Part shown: positions 22,301-33,081 of the stretch, piece by piece
Layout: every line of letters starts with the position of its first letter
Position numbering within the stretch: position 1 is the first letter of the stretch
Source: Dugong dugon
Lineage: Eukaryota; Chordata; Mammalia; Sirenia; Dugongidae
Reading direction: 5' to 3'
Assembly (NCBI GenBank): GCA_030035585.1
Contig: CM057464.1
Span: 76,554,919 to 76,618,918, forward strand
Length of the DNA stretch: 64,000 bases
Made by a program: the position numbers and the translations under genes
Notes under the pieces: model-generated
Seen by the model: only the letters and a program-made list of their open reading frames with translations
Told to the model about the DNA's origin: nothing
The model's database searches: none

Positions 22301-23211
22301 GTATCTATTGCTATAAATTGTCCTCTGAGGACTGCCTTTGCTGTGTCCCAAAGGTTTTGGTATGATGTGTTTTCATTTTCATTTGATTGTAGGAATTTGT
22401 TAATTCCATCTCTGATTTCTTCTATTACCCATTGATGTGTAAGCAGATTATTATTCAGTTTCCATGTGTTTGATTTTTTTTCCTTGCTCTTTCTAGTGTT
22501 AATTTCTACCTTGATGGCATTGTGGTCAGAGAAGATACTGTGAATTATCTCAGCATTTTGGATCTTGTTGAGGATTGCTCTGTGGCCTAAGATGTGGTCT
22601 ATTCTGGAGAATGTTCCATGTGCATTGGAAAAGAATGTGTACTTTGCAGCGGTTGGATGGATTGTTCTGTATATGTCTATGAGGTCCAGTTGGCTGATTG
22701 TGTCCTTTAGGTCTTCTGTATCTTTGCTGAGTTTCTTTTTAGTTGTTCTGTCCTTTACTGAGAGTGGTGTGTTGAAGTCTCCTACTATTATTGTGGAACT
22801 GTCAATTTCTCTTTTCAGTGCTGTTAGAGTTTTTTTTATGTATTTTGGAGCCCTGTCATTGGGTGCATAGATATTTATTATGGTTATGTCTTCATGATGG
22901 ATCGTCCCCTTAATCATTATATAGTGTCCTTCTTTGTCTTTTATGGTAGATTTTGTTTTAAAGTCTATTTTATCTGAGATTAGAATTGCCACTCCTGATC
23001 TTTTTTGATAGTTGTTAGCTTGGTATATTTTTTTCCAACCTTTGATTTTTAATAAATTCACGTCTTTGTTTCTATGGTGTGTCTCTTGTAGACAGCAAAT
23101 TGATGGATCCTGTTTTCTTATCCATTCTGCCACTCTCCGTCTCTTTATGGGTGCATTGAGTCCATTTACGTTCAGTGTAATTATTGATAGATGGAAGTTT
23201 GTTGCTGTCAT
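19386..23211 (-). pseudogene. L1-C ORF2 (endonuclease/reverse transcriptase), disrupted
   Basis: The span is ~1,275 codons, the normal L1 ORF2 length. The N-terminal part (23,211-22,165) is an apurinic-type endonuclease with ITLNVNGLNAPIKRRRVAEW, CLQETH, VGDFNTPLS and a late SDHNAI motif. The C-terminal 739-codon stretch (21,605-19,386) has the reverse transcriptase: [47 protein letters not shown] and the catalytic FADD in [14 protein letters not shown]. It ends in the cysteine-rich domain [18 protein letters not shown]. Between ~22,165 and 21,605 there are frameshifts (one at an A run near 21,805) and a stop at ~21,776. The start is the Met conserved with the other copies. It nicks DNA and primes reverse transcription on the L1 RNA. 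Confidence 0.93.
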
Positions 23212-23659
23212 TTTGTAGTGCTGAAGTTTTCTTTGTTCTTCTTACTGTCTTGTGCTGAGTTACTTTTGTTTGTGGATTTTGTGTTCATTTCTTTTGTTTC
23301 TGTAGGTTTTGTTTTTGCTGAGACTTTATGTTTTTCGTCTTTATTTTTATGAGTTGGTTTGTTAACTTTTTTTGTGGTTACCATGAATTTTACCCTTATC
23401 TTTATAATTTTGAAGCAGTCTACCGTTACTTGGTATTGCCTTGCCTTCCTCTGCTTTAGAAGGTTCTATACCTATGCCGTTTGCTCCCTCTTTCATTGTT
23501 TTGATGTTGTTGTCATCCTTTGATTGATTTCTCTGATTCCCTGTTGTATTTCTTTTGTTTTTGGAAAGTCCTCTGTAGTTCAGTTCCTAGAATGGTATCT
23601 GGTTCATGTGAACCTGCGTCCTAGGTCCTAGGTCCTGCCTGAGGGCTGAAGCTGTTTGT

Positions 23660-24624
23660 CCTCAGATCGAGGAACTCCCTTTAATAATTCTTGTAAGTTT
23701 GGTTTGACTTTTGCATATTCCTTTAGTTTCTGTTTTTCTGGAAATGACCTAATTTCACCATCAAATCTGAATGAGTTTTGCAGGATATATTATTCTTGGC
23801 TGACAATTTTTTTCTTTCAAGATTTTATATATGTCATCCCATTGCCTTCTTGTCTGCATGGTTTCTGATGAATAATCTGAGCTTAGTCTAATTGTTTCTC
23901 CTCTGTATGTGACTTCTTGTTTTTCACGAGCTGCTCTCATTATTCTTTGTCTGTCTTTAGTTTTAGCGAGTGTGAATATGATATGTCTTGGTGATTTTCT
24001 TTTGGGGTCTCTTCTATACGGGGTTCGTTGAGCTTCTTGGATGGTCAGCTTTTCATTTTTCATGATATTGGGAAAGTTTTCTGTCAGCAGTTCTTCAATG
24101 ATCCTCTCTGTGTTTTCTGTTTTCTCCCCCTGTTCTGGTATGCCAATCACTCGTAAGTTTTTGCTTTTAATTGTGTCCCACATAACTCTCAGGGTCTCTT
24201 CATTTTTCTTTGTTCTTTTTTCTGAGTTTTCCTGAAACAGAGTTGTATCCAAGTGTTTGTCTTCAGTTTCACTGATCCTGTCTTCCATGGTTTTAAATCT
24301 ACTTCTCAGCCCTTCTATGACACCGTCCATTTCTGAAATCTTGTTGTTTATGTTTTGGATTTATAATTGTTGTTTTTGTATAATTTCTAGTTGTGAATTT
24401 ATTTTGGCATTTTGTTCCTGCATCATCTTCCTGAATTCTTCCAATTTTTTGTCTGTATTTTCCATAAATTTGTCTATTTTTTCCTCATGTTTGCCAGCTT
24501 TTTGCCTCAGTTCTTGGAAAATTCCGAGTATTAGTGATTTGAGTTCTGTATCAGGTACTTCTAGTGCATTTTCTTCCACAGGAGAGTTATCTGGTGTTTT
24601 AATTTGGACGCCTATTGGAGCCAT
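23660..24624 (-). pseudogene. L1-C ORF1 (RNA-binding trimer protein), disrupted
   Basis: It opens with MAPIGVQIKTPDNSP and has an N-terminal coiled-coil-like stretch (~residues 35-120, heptad-rich, KLEEFRKMMQEQNAKI), an RRM-like segment (RVIGIPEQGEKTENTERI) and a C-terminal domain (SPRHIIFTLAKTKDRQRIM, RRQWDDIYKILKEKNCQP). One in-frame TAA lies at 24,361-24,363, and a one-base frameshift near 23,770 cuts the last ~35 codons, which continue in another frame to about 23,660. Length and domain order fit mammalian L1 ORF1p, which coats L1 RNA in the ribonucleoprotein. Confidence 0.9.
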
Positions 24625-25462
24625 CTTGTCTTGTTTTTGTAAATGTTTTGATATTGTTTGCTGTTTTCAGGGCATTCAGTAGATATTTCTCTCATTTATT
24701 GATTGTAGATTTTTTTTTTTTTGTTTCATCCTTGTGGTACAGCTGGGCAGATCTAGCTGAGGAGGAGCCACTGGGACGGGTTGCTTGTGGCACTCACCGC
24801 AGCCACCAGGACGGTTGGTAGTCATTGCTGGGCAGGTTCCAATAGGGCTTGCCTGCACAGCTTGATGGTGTGATGTCTAGTGCACGGTGCAGGTAGGTAG
24901 GGTGCAGCGGGAAGATGGTTATGTGTGAAGCTAAGCTGGATATGGGAGAGAGGAGAGAGGAGGAGGAGCAAAAAGCATACAAACATAAAAGAATGCTAGG
25001 GGAGCTTGTCGTTGGGATGTAGAGATGAGAGACTATGGGATGGAGGAAACCAGAAGGGGGAAGAGAAAGAAAAGGAAAGAATGAACAAATAAAAATCAGA
25101 AAAGTTAAAGAACTGCAAAGTTCCCAGGGATCCCACCGATGCAGCTATGAGGTCTGGGGGAGTCAGTCTCAGTTTTCACAGCACAGCCTGGCCAGAAGGT
25201 ACAGAGGCATACATCGCCTGGTATTCAGGGATCAGAAAGAGAAGGAAGAGATAGAGAGACGAGAAATTAAGCAATGAAGAAAGACAAAAGGGAAAAATAG
25301 GGAAAAGATGAAAAAACTAATCAAAAAAAGAAGAAAAATAAAATTAAAAAAAAAAAAAAAAAAAGCAACACCAGCAGTCAGTGCCAACAAATGGGACCCA
25401 GAGAGCCCCCACTCAGGGGCGCGAATTCCATGAAGCCGGCAGTCTCGGGGTTAAGAGACCGT

Positions 25463-26530
25463 GGCCACGGGAAGCAGAGGGGCAAATGAACAACGGCCCC
25501 GGGATCTCACCAGCGTAGCAGCCCAGACCTGGAAGCAGCCACACGCCCGAACGCAGCCCCACAGCCCCGCAGGAAAGAGCAAAGACGGCACCCGGAACCA
25601 GGCACCCAGGCAAAAGGAGGGGGAGGCGGCAGAAAAAGTTTCGCCAGCTGCCAGCAAACAACTCCCAGAAAGCCGCCAGCCCGGGCGCGCGGAATCCAAG
25701 CACCGTCGCCCCCCAGCCCAGGGACCCCGGCCATGGATAGCAGAGGGGCGAACGAACAAAGGCCCTGGGATCTCACCAGCGTGGCAGCCCAGACCTGGAA
25801 ACAGCCACACGCCCGAACGCAGCCCTACAGCCTCGCAGGAGAGAGCAAAGACGGCACTCGGAACCAGGCACCCAGGCAAAAGGGGGGGGGGCAGAAAAAT
25901 CCTTGCCAGCGGCCAGCAAACGGCCCCCAGAAAGCCGCCAGCCTGGGTGCGTGGAACCCAAGCACTGTCGCCCCCCAGCCCAGGGACCCCGGACACGGAA
26001 AGCAGAGGGGTGAATGAACAAAAGCCCCAGGATCTCACCAGCGCGGCAGCTCAGACCCGGACGCAGCCACACTCCTGAACGCAGCCCCGCAGCCCCGCAG
26101 GAGAGAGCAAAGACGGCACTCGGAACCAGGCACCCAGGCAAAAGAAGGGGGAGGCTGCAGAAAAAGCCCCGCCAATGGCCAGCAAACAGCTCTCAGAAAG
26201 CCGCCAGCCCAGGCACGTGGAATCCAAGCACCGGCGCCCAGCCCAAGGACCCCGGCCACGGAAAGCAGTGGGGCGAACGAACAAAGGCCCTGGGATCTCA
26301 CCAGCGCGGCAGCCCTGACCCGGAAGCAGCCATACGCCCGAACGCAGCCCCACAGCTCCGCAGAAGAGAGCAAAGATGGCACTCGGAACCAGGCACCCAG
26401 GCAAAAGTAGGGGGAGGCGGCAGAAAAAGGTTCATCAGCGGCCAGCAAACGGCTCTCAGACAGCCGCCATCCCGGGCACGTGGAATCCAAGCACCGGCGC
26501 CCCCCAGCCCAGGGACCCTGGCCACGGAAA
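25463..26530 (-). repeat. Tandem ~264-bp CpG-rich promoter monomers of L1-C
   Basis: The landmark ggccacggaaagcag (with variants) recurs at 25,463, 25,729, 25,991, 26,254 and 26,520, steps of 266, 262, 263 and 266 bp. The landmark gaaccaggcacccaggcaaa recurs at 25,595, 25,861, 26,123 and 26,386. So there are about four full monomers plus an edge. The arrangement resembles the monomeric promoters of mouse L1 5'UTRs. Confidence 0.93.
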
Positions 26531-26881
26531 GCAGGGGATCCCCAGCTGAGGCGGAGAGGGGTGGGGGGTGGGAGAGCGCGCACCGCAGTTTACCGGTCGT
26601 TCTGTCTCCCACCGGATGCTCTGCAAGGCTGCTCTCCCGTTCGCTGGTCTCCGATAGGAATCCAAGATGGTGGATCTGCACTGCGTTAGCTGGTAAGGAA
26701 TCTCTGCCTGAGTCTCTCCTCGCTCTCCGTTCTCTTTTAGTATTCTCACCCAGTTTGGTGTTTGGCTGAGTTCTTTATCTCTTCATTTGGTGTTCTAGGG
26801 TTTCAGGATTGTTGATTCTCTGTTAGGCTTAGTTTTTCGGATGTTTGCTGTGGAGGGACAGCATGGTGCTTCTGCCTAGAG

Positions 26882-26890
26882 TGCCATCTT
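26882..26890 (-). promoter_or_regulatory. YY1-like site at the L1-C 5' terminus
   Basis: gccatcttg, i.e. caagatggc on the L1 strand, lies within ~20 bp of the element's first base. The same motif occupies the same place in L1-E and nearly so in L1-D. In human L1 a YY1 site at this place directs accurate initiation; the role here is by analogy. Confidence 0.6.
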
Positions 26891-26902
26891 GCCCCGCCTC
26901 TC

Positions 26903-26919
26903 TAATTCTAGGAATTTTT
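26903..26919. repeat. Right TSD of L1-C
   Basis: taattctaggaattttt, the perfect partner of 17,872-17,888; L1-D sequence resumes directly after it. Confidence 0.95.
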
Positions 26920-28109
26920 AAATTTCACTTTTGATTTCTAGTTTTTTGGTAGTGTATTATTTAGTTTCCATGTATTTATTCTTTTTTCTTTATTTAACCT
27001 GTTGTTGATTTCTAGCTTTATACCATTATGGTCAGAGAAGATGCTTTGTATGATTCATCTTGTAAAATTTGTTGAGACTTGCTTTGTGTCCTAGCATATG
27101 GTCCATTCTGGAAAATGATCCATGTGCGCTGGAGAAGAATGTGTATTGTTCTGATGCTGAGTGGAGTGTTCTATATAGGTCCTTTAGGTCCAATTGGCTT
27201 ATGGTTTTATTTACGTTCTCAGTGTCCTTAGTGATCTTCTTTTTAGATGTTCTGTCTATATTAAAAGTGGTGTGTTGAAGTCCCCTACTATTATTGCGGA
27301 GTTATCAATTCCTCCTTTGATATTGGTCAGTATTTGTTTCATGTATTTTGGTGCATTGCTGTTTGGTGCATATATACTTATAATTGCTAAGTCTTCTTAC
27401 TGGATTGACACTTTTATTATTAAGTAATGTCCTTCTTTATCTTTTGTAATAGATTTTGATTTAAAATCTTACTTTATTTTATCTAATATCAGTATGGCCA
27501 CCACTGCTCTTTTTTGTTTGCTGGTTGCATAGAATATTTTTTTCCATCCTTTTATTTTCAATTTGTTTGTATTCTTATGTCTAAGGTTTATTTCTTGTAA
27601 ATAGCAAAAGGATGGATCATGCTTTTTTATCCATTCTGTCACTCTCTGCCTTTTGCATGGGGTGTTTAGACCATTTACATTTAAGGTTATCAGTGAAAAT
27701 GAAGTGTCTACCTCACACATTTTGCTGTTTGTTTTTTGAGTGATTCATGTCCTCTTTGCTCTTTTATTCTGATGTTTCTGTTTTTGTTTGTATCTGGATG
27801 TTTTCTTGTGATAAGCCTTTTTGTTATCTTCCTTCTTTTCTTCTGAATGTTTTTTCTTGGTGATTTCTTAGTGGTTACCACATGTTACATTACATAACTT
27901 ATAATAACATTTAACATATGAACAATTGCTAACATACAATCTTAACATAATTAATCTATTCCTTATATACTCTTCTCTCCCCCTTTTCTGTTGATGTGTC
28001 CCCATTAATATCAATATACAGCCTATATTTGGTAAGTTTACTTTCTATTTGTTTCTTAATGCTATTGCCTTTCCATTTATAGTACTTCCTTGAGTAATAC
28101 TTGCAAAGA

Positions 28110-28960
28110 TAATCTGGTAGTGGCAAATTCCTAGAGCTTCTGTTTGCTTGGGAATGTCTTGATTTCCTCCTCATATTTGAATGACAACTTTGCTGGTAAA
28201 GAATTCTTGGTTGGCAATTGTTTTGGTTCAGTATTATATATATGTCACTCCATTGTCTTCTGGTCTCTAGAGTTTCTTGGGGAGAAGTTCACACTGATTC
28301 TTATGGAAGACCCTTGGTATGTTATATTGCATTTTTCTCTTGCTGCTTTCAGAATTCTCTCCTTGTCTTTGGTTTTCAAGAATTTTTTTAGGATACGTTG
28401 CAGAATTGATCTTTTTGTGTCTATTCTGATTAGTGTTTGTGTAGCTTCCTATATTTGCAGGCTTAGTTCTCTGTTCAGGTCTGGGAAATTATCTCTGATT
28501 ATCTCTTGGAAAATTGTTTCTTTGGCTTTATTGTTGTCCTAGTGCCCTGGGATTCAAATAATTCTAATTCTAATTAGATTTCTTAATTGAATCCCACATT
28601 TCCTTTTGGGTTTATTCACTTTTCTTTGTTCTTTTCGCTTGTTTCTCTTGAGACTTGATAATTTTAGTTATTTTGTCTTCTAATTTGCTTATTCTATCAT
28701 CTGTCTGTTTGACTCTATTGTTGAGTCTTCTGCTTTTTCTAATTTGAATGTTATATTCTTCAGTTCCAGCAGTTCTATCTCTCCCTCTTTGTTTTGATGT
28801 TTTTCTTTGTTAAATTCTCATTTTGTTCCTCCATTTGTTTCCTGAACTCTGCTAGTTTGTTTTCTGTGTGCTTTTTGCTTTCTTTAAATATATATAGCAC
28901 CATAGTCTAAAAATTATCAATTCTTTGCATTATTCTGGTTTCCATAGGAGAAATTGCCTC
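28110..28960 (-). pseudogene. L1-D ORF1 remnant
   Basis: Plus-strand words such as tatatatatgtcactccattg (28,234) and tttctttggctttattgttg align by position with the ORF1 C-terminal region of L1-C and L1-E, and the A/T-rich coiled-coil part follows to ~28,960. No long frame survives. Boundaries are approximate. Confidence 0.65.
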
Positions 28961-29107
28961 TTCTTCACATTTTGCTTTTGATTGTTCCTTCTCCTCTTGT
29001 GATTTCCTGTGTTTTACTAACTTTTGTTGAACTTGGGCCATTTGTTATCTTTTTAAAAAATTTTGCTTCATATTTTTTATTCTGTTTATTATGGATAAAG
29101 TTTCTGA

Positions 29108-29305
29108 TTGGATGCCCTGGTGGTGCAGCATCCAAGTACATGGCTGCCAAGACAAAGGCTGAGGCCTGTACCTACCAGCTGCTCTGTGGGAGAAAGATGA
29201 GGCAGACTGCCTCAACAAAGACTACAGTTCTGGGAACCTCATGGGGCAGCATCTCTCAGCCCCACAGGTTCACTGAGTCAAAATGACTCAGCAGCAGCAG
29301 GCTTG
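29108..29305 (+). mobile_element. AfroSINE, long form, diverged, in L1-D 5'UTR
   Basis: It has gccctggtggtgcagcatcc, the long-form block gggagaaagatgaggcag and the tail ttcactgagtcaaaatgact. Heavily substituted, with a CA/GC-rich tail (cagcagcagcagg). Confidence 0.82.
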
Positions 29306-30069
29306 GTATCTTCTCCTGAGAACCACTATATGGCACTATTATCCTTAGGTATTTTTTCAGTGCTGGTTAAGGAGTTCTGTATGCTTGGTCTCTGGAATTC
29401 AATATGCATGCACAGGAGGGGGGTGGTTTAGTTTTTTGGAGACTCTGCAGTAAGCAGTGGGACTTGACTTTCCTGTGGCAATGATGTGGGGCTCTCTATG
29501 TCTTTCCCTCACTGGTGCCCCTGCACAGACCCTCCCACAGTGCCCAGCTATGGGCTGTTTCCTTTGTCCCTATCAGTCTGAAGTATTCCCCTCATGCTGC
29601 TGCCCTTGCAGTTCCTCCTGGTCCTAGTGCCTGTCAGTCTGGGACTTCAATGAGATTGTACAGTACTCTCACACAAGGCCACAGTCTCCCTTCACCCCCT
29701 CCCAACTATGCAGCCTGTAAACTCCTTAAAAAAAAAAAAATCAGACTAGAACTTTGTCAGATTAGTTCCTTTTCTGTGTTTCATGTTTGACGTGTTAGCC
29801 AGCCCCATCCCAAGATGACTGCACTGAGCAAACACTTTCAATGTTAGTTGATAGGATCTCCTGGCTTCTGAGCTGACCCCTTCCTCCTCTCCCCTACTTC
29901 TGGACTCACCTCAACTCTCTAATACCTCAACTGCTCTCCAGAGTTATGAGATCTCAATCTGTGCTTCTTTTGTTTGTGTTCAGTAAGAAAGTTGCTAAGG
30001 GAGTAAATGGGAGCGTCCAGTAGCTTCACCATCTTGCCCTGACAAAGCTGAAGTTTTTTAGCTGAAGGT

Positions 30070-30384
30070 CAGTCTGCAAAGCATATCTAATCTGTATTCT
30101 TTGAGTAATAGTAGATTTCCTGGTATCCGTGTTCCTCAGTGTCATAGAGGCCTGGGGTGAAGTTAAAGTGGGTGGCTGAATGGCCAAAGAAAAGCAGAGT
30201 ATTTAGCAATTATCCAGATGAAAGAAACTAAACTGGGGTGATATTTTCCTAAGCTTATTTCATCTTTATTTCCTAAATGATTTTCCAAATGGAACGCCTG
30301 ACATTGGTGGACATTCTAGTGGGTCTGCTGGGACTTCATTCCATTTGTTTAAGGGGACTACCCACTCTCTCATCCTGTGGTCTG
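30070..30384. other. No feature recognised
   Basis: Flank to the right of L1-D. Nothing recognised. Confidence 0.3.
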
Positions 30385-30770
30385 GTTGGGGCTGCGCTCA
30401 GTTCGCATGAGCCAATCAATGTAGCCTATATCCTATGCTGATTTAGGGATGGGCAGGTGATCCAATTTGGACCAATGGAATCCAAGTGCAGGACTTTGTT
30501 CAACCTGTGGGGGAAGAGAAATTCTTCTTTTCTGCTTTGGTTGCAAAGAGGAGGATGTAGCTGGAGGCTACTGGCAGTCATTTTGTCTCCTTTACTGTCA
30601 CCATGGTGGGAGCAGCTTCCTGGGGGTAGAGCCAACAAAGAAGGAAGCAGAGCCAAGACTGGGGAGATACTGAATTCTGGTAAGATGGTTTGAGCTCTTG
30701 GATTCAGCTGAGCTCAAAATCATCCTTGCCCATTAATCATTAGGTTCTATCAGCCATTAAATGCCCACCC
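30385..30770 (+). repeat. Unclassified ancient interspersed repeat (probable LTR remnant)
   Basis: Words such as gagccaatcaatgtagcc, ggtgatccaatttggaccaa, aagcagagccaagactgggg and gctcttggattcagctgagc recall a mammalian LTR family whose end I recognise better in the 41.7-42.2 kb copy. I cannot name it with certainty. Confidence 0.4.
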
Positions 30771-30975
30771 TCACTACTTTTTTTAAAACCATTTTGACTT
30801 GGATATTTTATTATTTGCACCAAAAGCATACCAACTCACCTGGTGAGATAACTTTTAATTTAATTGACCCTTGCTGCCTCCCCAACCAGAGATTCATACT
30901 CATGCACTAAGGCTATTTGTAATGAAATTTAGCACAATCCTGGTCATATTTAAAGGGTATCTGTTTTACTGCTTA

Positions 30976-31180
30976 GGACCCCTGGTGGCACAGTGGTTAA
31001 GTGCTCAGATGCTAACTGAAAGGTCAGCAGCTCAAACCCACCCAGCCACTCTGGAAGAAAGACCTGGCAATCTACTTCCATAAAGATTACGTCCTCCGAA
31101 ACCCTGTGGGGCAGTTCTACTCAGTCACATGGAGTCACTATTAGTTGAAATCAACCTGATGTCACCTAACAACAACAACA
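30976..31180 (+). mobile_element. AfroSINE, long form, with RTE-type tail
   Basis: Head gacccctggtggcacagtgg, block ggaagaaagacctggcaatc, and a tail ending gtcacctaacaacaacaaca, the same end as the RTE LINE. TSD: ttttactgctta (30,964) and ttttactgct (31,181), over ~10-12 bp. Confidence 0.9.
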
Positions 31181-31190
31181 TTTTACTGCT

Positions 31191-31740
31191 AGGTTTCCAA
31201 TTAGATATATTGTTTTATCTGAGTATTTGTGAGGGAAACAAGTCTCATGTTTGGAAAAATGACAAATTGCCTTGGTGGTAGTACCCTGGACACATCTTTA
31301 TTCTGTACAGATTTTCATTTGGTGGCAAATTGGTTAAGATTACAGTATTTATTTTTGGGTCTCTGACAAGATTAAGATGTTCTTATGGATCTCATAGACA
31401 GTCATAACTTGTAGATAGTACTCCATAAATATATGCATAAATGTTCATTTATTTCTGTTCATTAAAATGTGATTTATTTTCTTGTCTTGGTTTAAGGAGA
31501 AAACATATTACTGAAGAAAATTTAATTTAAGCATCGTCAGAGTATTATTTCTATTTGTACTTTGGTCTGAACAAAAGATAGGATGACTTACCTTCCTTAA
31601 TATTTCTCATTGCTTAGTTCAAAAGACTGTTTAGTAAAATTTACACCCTGCATGCCTTATTTTGTCTTTGAAAATATATTTAATTTACAGTATTTTAACA
31701 CATTTATATATATTTTTAAAAAGTCATACTTGCTGTATCA
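31191..31740. other. No feature recognised
   Basis: AT-rich, no recognisable repeat or exon. Confidence 0.3.
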
Positions 31741-31821
31741 TTTAGGGTTCAACTGATTAGGGAGGCAGAATTTATTATAGGTTATGGGAGAAGGAATTTA
31801 TTATAGGAATTAGACAATGGG

Positions 31822-32240
31822 TGTAATGGATTGAATTGTGTCCCCCCAAAATGTGTGTTGTAAATTCTAACCTCTATGCCTGTGGTTATAATCCCATTTG
31901 GGAATGGGTTCTTTCTTATGCTAATGAGACAGGATTAGTGTAGGAGGTATCTTGAGTCAATCTCTTTTGAGGTATAAAAGAGATTCAACAAGCAAACTAA
32001 GAAGGAGAGATGGGGTAAGATAGATGCCAGGACACATGGAGATATCCAAGGAACCAGGAAGCAGAAGCTAAAAAGACAAGGACCATCCCCAAGAGTTAAC
32101 AGAGAAAAAAAGCCTTCCCCTAGAGCCGGCACCCTGAATCCGGACTTCTAGCCTCCTAAACTGTGAGAAAATAAATTTCTGTTTGTTAAAGTCATCCACT
32201 TGTGGTACTTCTGTTGTAGCAGCACTAGATAACTAAGATA
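31822..32240 (+). mobile_element. MaLR-like solo LTR (MLT1-type)
   Basis: tgtaatggattgaattgtgt at the start, ggtataaaagagattcaac near a TATA-like position, gagaaaataaatttctgttt at the polyadenylation region and cagcactagataactaag at the end. 5-bp flanks are atggg (31,817-31,821) and gtggg (32,241-32,245). A 34-bp repeat also flanks it (31,781-31,814 and 32,245-32,278). Confidence 0.8.
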
Positions 32241-32278
32241 GTGGGTTATGGGAGAAGGAGTTTATTATAGGAATTAGA

Positions 32279-32892
32279 ATTTACACAGTTGTGAGAGGAG
32301 CTGGGGAAGAGTAGGTCCAAAAAGGAAGTTGAAGGATCAGAGAGAAAAATCATCAACCAGTTAATATGAAAAGCCTAGGACACCTAGCTGCCGAAATGGA
32401 ACCGTAAAGGGAGGATTCATGGAGAGATCTATGGGAAGCTGAAACTCTGGGTAGCTACTGCCTCTATGCATCAACTGCCAAGCATCTGGAGGTGAGCCTG
32501 GGGCTGCTATTGGGAAGAAGAACTGGATACAGAGCAAAAAAGAACGAGAACAACGTGGATCCTGCTGCCAGCTCTGCATCAGTCTCTCCCTGCTTCTAAC
32601 CACACTGACCCTTGGAGAGGAATGGCTGATGCTTCATTTCACTTTCTAAATCTCAGGAAAATTCTTCTTTGGCTGACTCCAACCTAGAAACATACAGGGA
32701 AGGGAATTCTGGAAAGCACAGTTTTAGCTTTACTGCCATCTTTGCTCTTAACGTTTTAATACATGATTAATTTAGATTTAAAGTAATTGGAGTGTTGGGC
32801 AAAAGGCAGTCACAATGAGTAAATGTTTATACAATTTACTAAGTTGATATCCCAATATAAATATCTATTTATATTTATACTGTAATTATAAA
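32279..32892. other. No family recognised
   Basis: Continuation of the sequence in which the LTR inserted; possibly an old unnamed repeat. No exon supported. Confidence 0.3.
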
Positions 32893-33065
32893 GCAGAGCA
32901 TAGTAGTTGCGGTAAGGGTTTAGAGTCAGATGAACCTGAGTTTGAGTCCTGGCTTCAGCATTTTTTAGTTAAAAAGTTTTTAATTTTTTTTAAGACTTCT
33001 TTATGTCTTAGTTACCGCATCTGTGAAAGAGAGATGCTAATAATATCTATTACATAGACTTAAGC
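32893..33065 (-). mobile_element. MIR, reverse orientation
   Basis: agtttgagtcctggcttcag, taccgcatctgtgaaagag and taataatatctattacatag are MIR reverse-strand landmarks, with an A/T-rich insertion in the middle. Confidence 0.72.
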
Positions 33066-33081
33066 AGATGTATTAGACTTA

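Larger units (their letters stand above)
17889..26902 (-). mobile_element. L1-C: younger full-length L1, about 9.0 kb
   Basis: Minus-strand order: 5' end gaggcggggcaagatggc at ~26,900, CpG-rich 5'UTR with tandem monomers, ORF1 (24,624 to ~23,660), ORF2 (23,211 to 19,386), 3'UTR with repeated tail modules, A-rich end at ~17,889-17,920. A perfect 17-bp TSD flanks it. It inserted into L1-D ORF2. It is longer than a typical 6-7 kb L1 because of the monomers and the expanded 3'UTR. Both ORFs carry a small number of disabling changes, so it looks inactive but young relative to L1-D and L1-E. Confidence 0.95.
24625..26902 (-). promoter_or_regulatory. L1-C 5'UTR/promoter region
   Basis: 2.3 kb between the 5' terminus and the ORF1 start. 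It changes from a moderately GC-rich purine-rich part (24,700-25,370, ending in an A run at ~25,345-25,364) to a CpG-dense part (25,390-26,600) built of monomers. Internal pol II promoter activity is expected from L1 biology; it is not shown by sequence alone. Long open frames on both strands here are composition effects. Confidence 0.85.
11750..27717 (-). pseudogene. L1-D ORF2, broken into pieces by insertions
   Basis: The start is near 27,717 (endonuclease, SLITLNVNGLNTPCKRQRVT and CYLQEINLRHKN). It continues 27,469-26,920, then after L1-C 17,871-16,189 (reverse transcriptase start, [20 protein letters not shown] at ~17,000), after L1-B 14,837-14,725, after L1-A 14,138-13,329, and after the RTE and SINEs to the C-terminus near 11,750. 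Stops and frameshifts lie in every piece. The order and the precise rejoining at each TSD show that it was one ORF2. Confidence 0.85.
10465..30043 (-). mobile_element. L1-D: older full-length L1, fragmented by later insertions
   Basis: Minus-strand order: 5' end at ~30,043 (gtcagggcaagatgg), 5'UTR, ORF1 remnant, ORF2, 3'UTR, A-rich tail at ~10,468-10,480. Removing the insertions at 11,300, 12,029, 12,476, 14,154, 14,853, 17,889 and 29,108 rejoins coherent L1 sequence of roughly 7.5 kb. For example, taattctaggaattttt at 17,872 is taken up again at 26,903. Left and right flanks share aaagct and T-rich sequence, only a weak TSD candidate. ORFs are degraded throughout. L1 encodes an RNA-binding ORF1 protein and an endonuclease/reverse transcriptase ORF2 protein acting in cis on its own RNA. 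Confidence 0.85.

Noticed and set aside
25463-26530. CRISPR-like array
   Set aside because: Repeats are contiguous ~264-bp monomers without spacers, inside a mammalian L1.
25400-26770. Long open frames (up to ~250 codons) on both strands in GC-rich DNA
   Set aside because: They repeat with the ~264-bp monomer period and are rich in Pro, Arg, Gly and Ala on either strand, as expected of CpG-rich DNA with few stops. They belong to the L1-C promoter.
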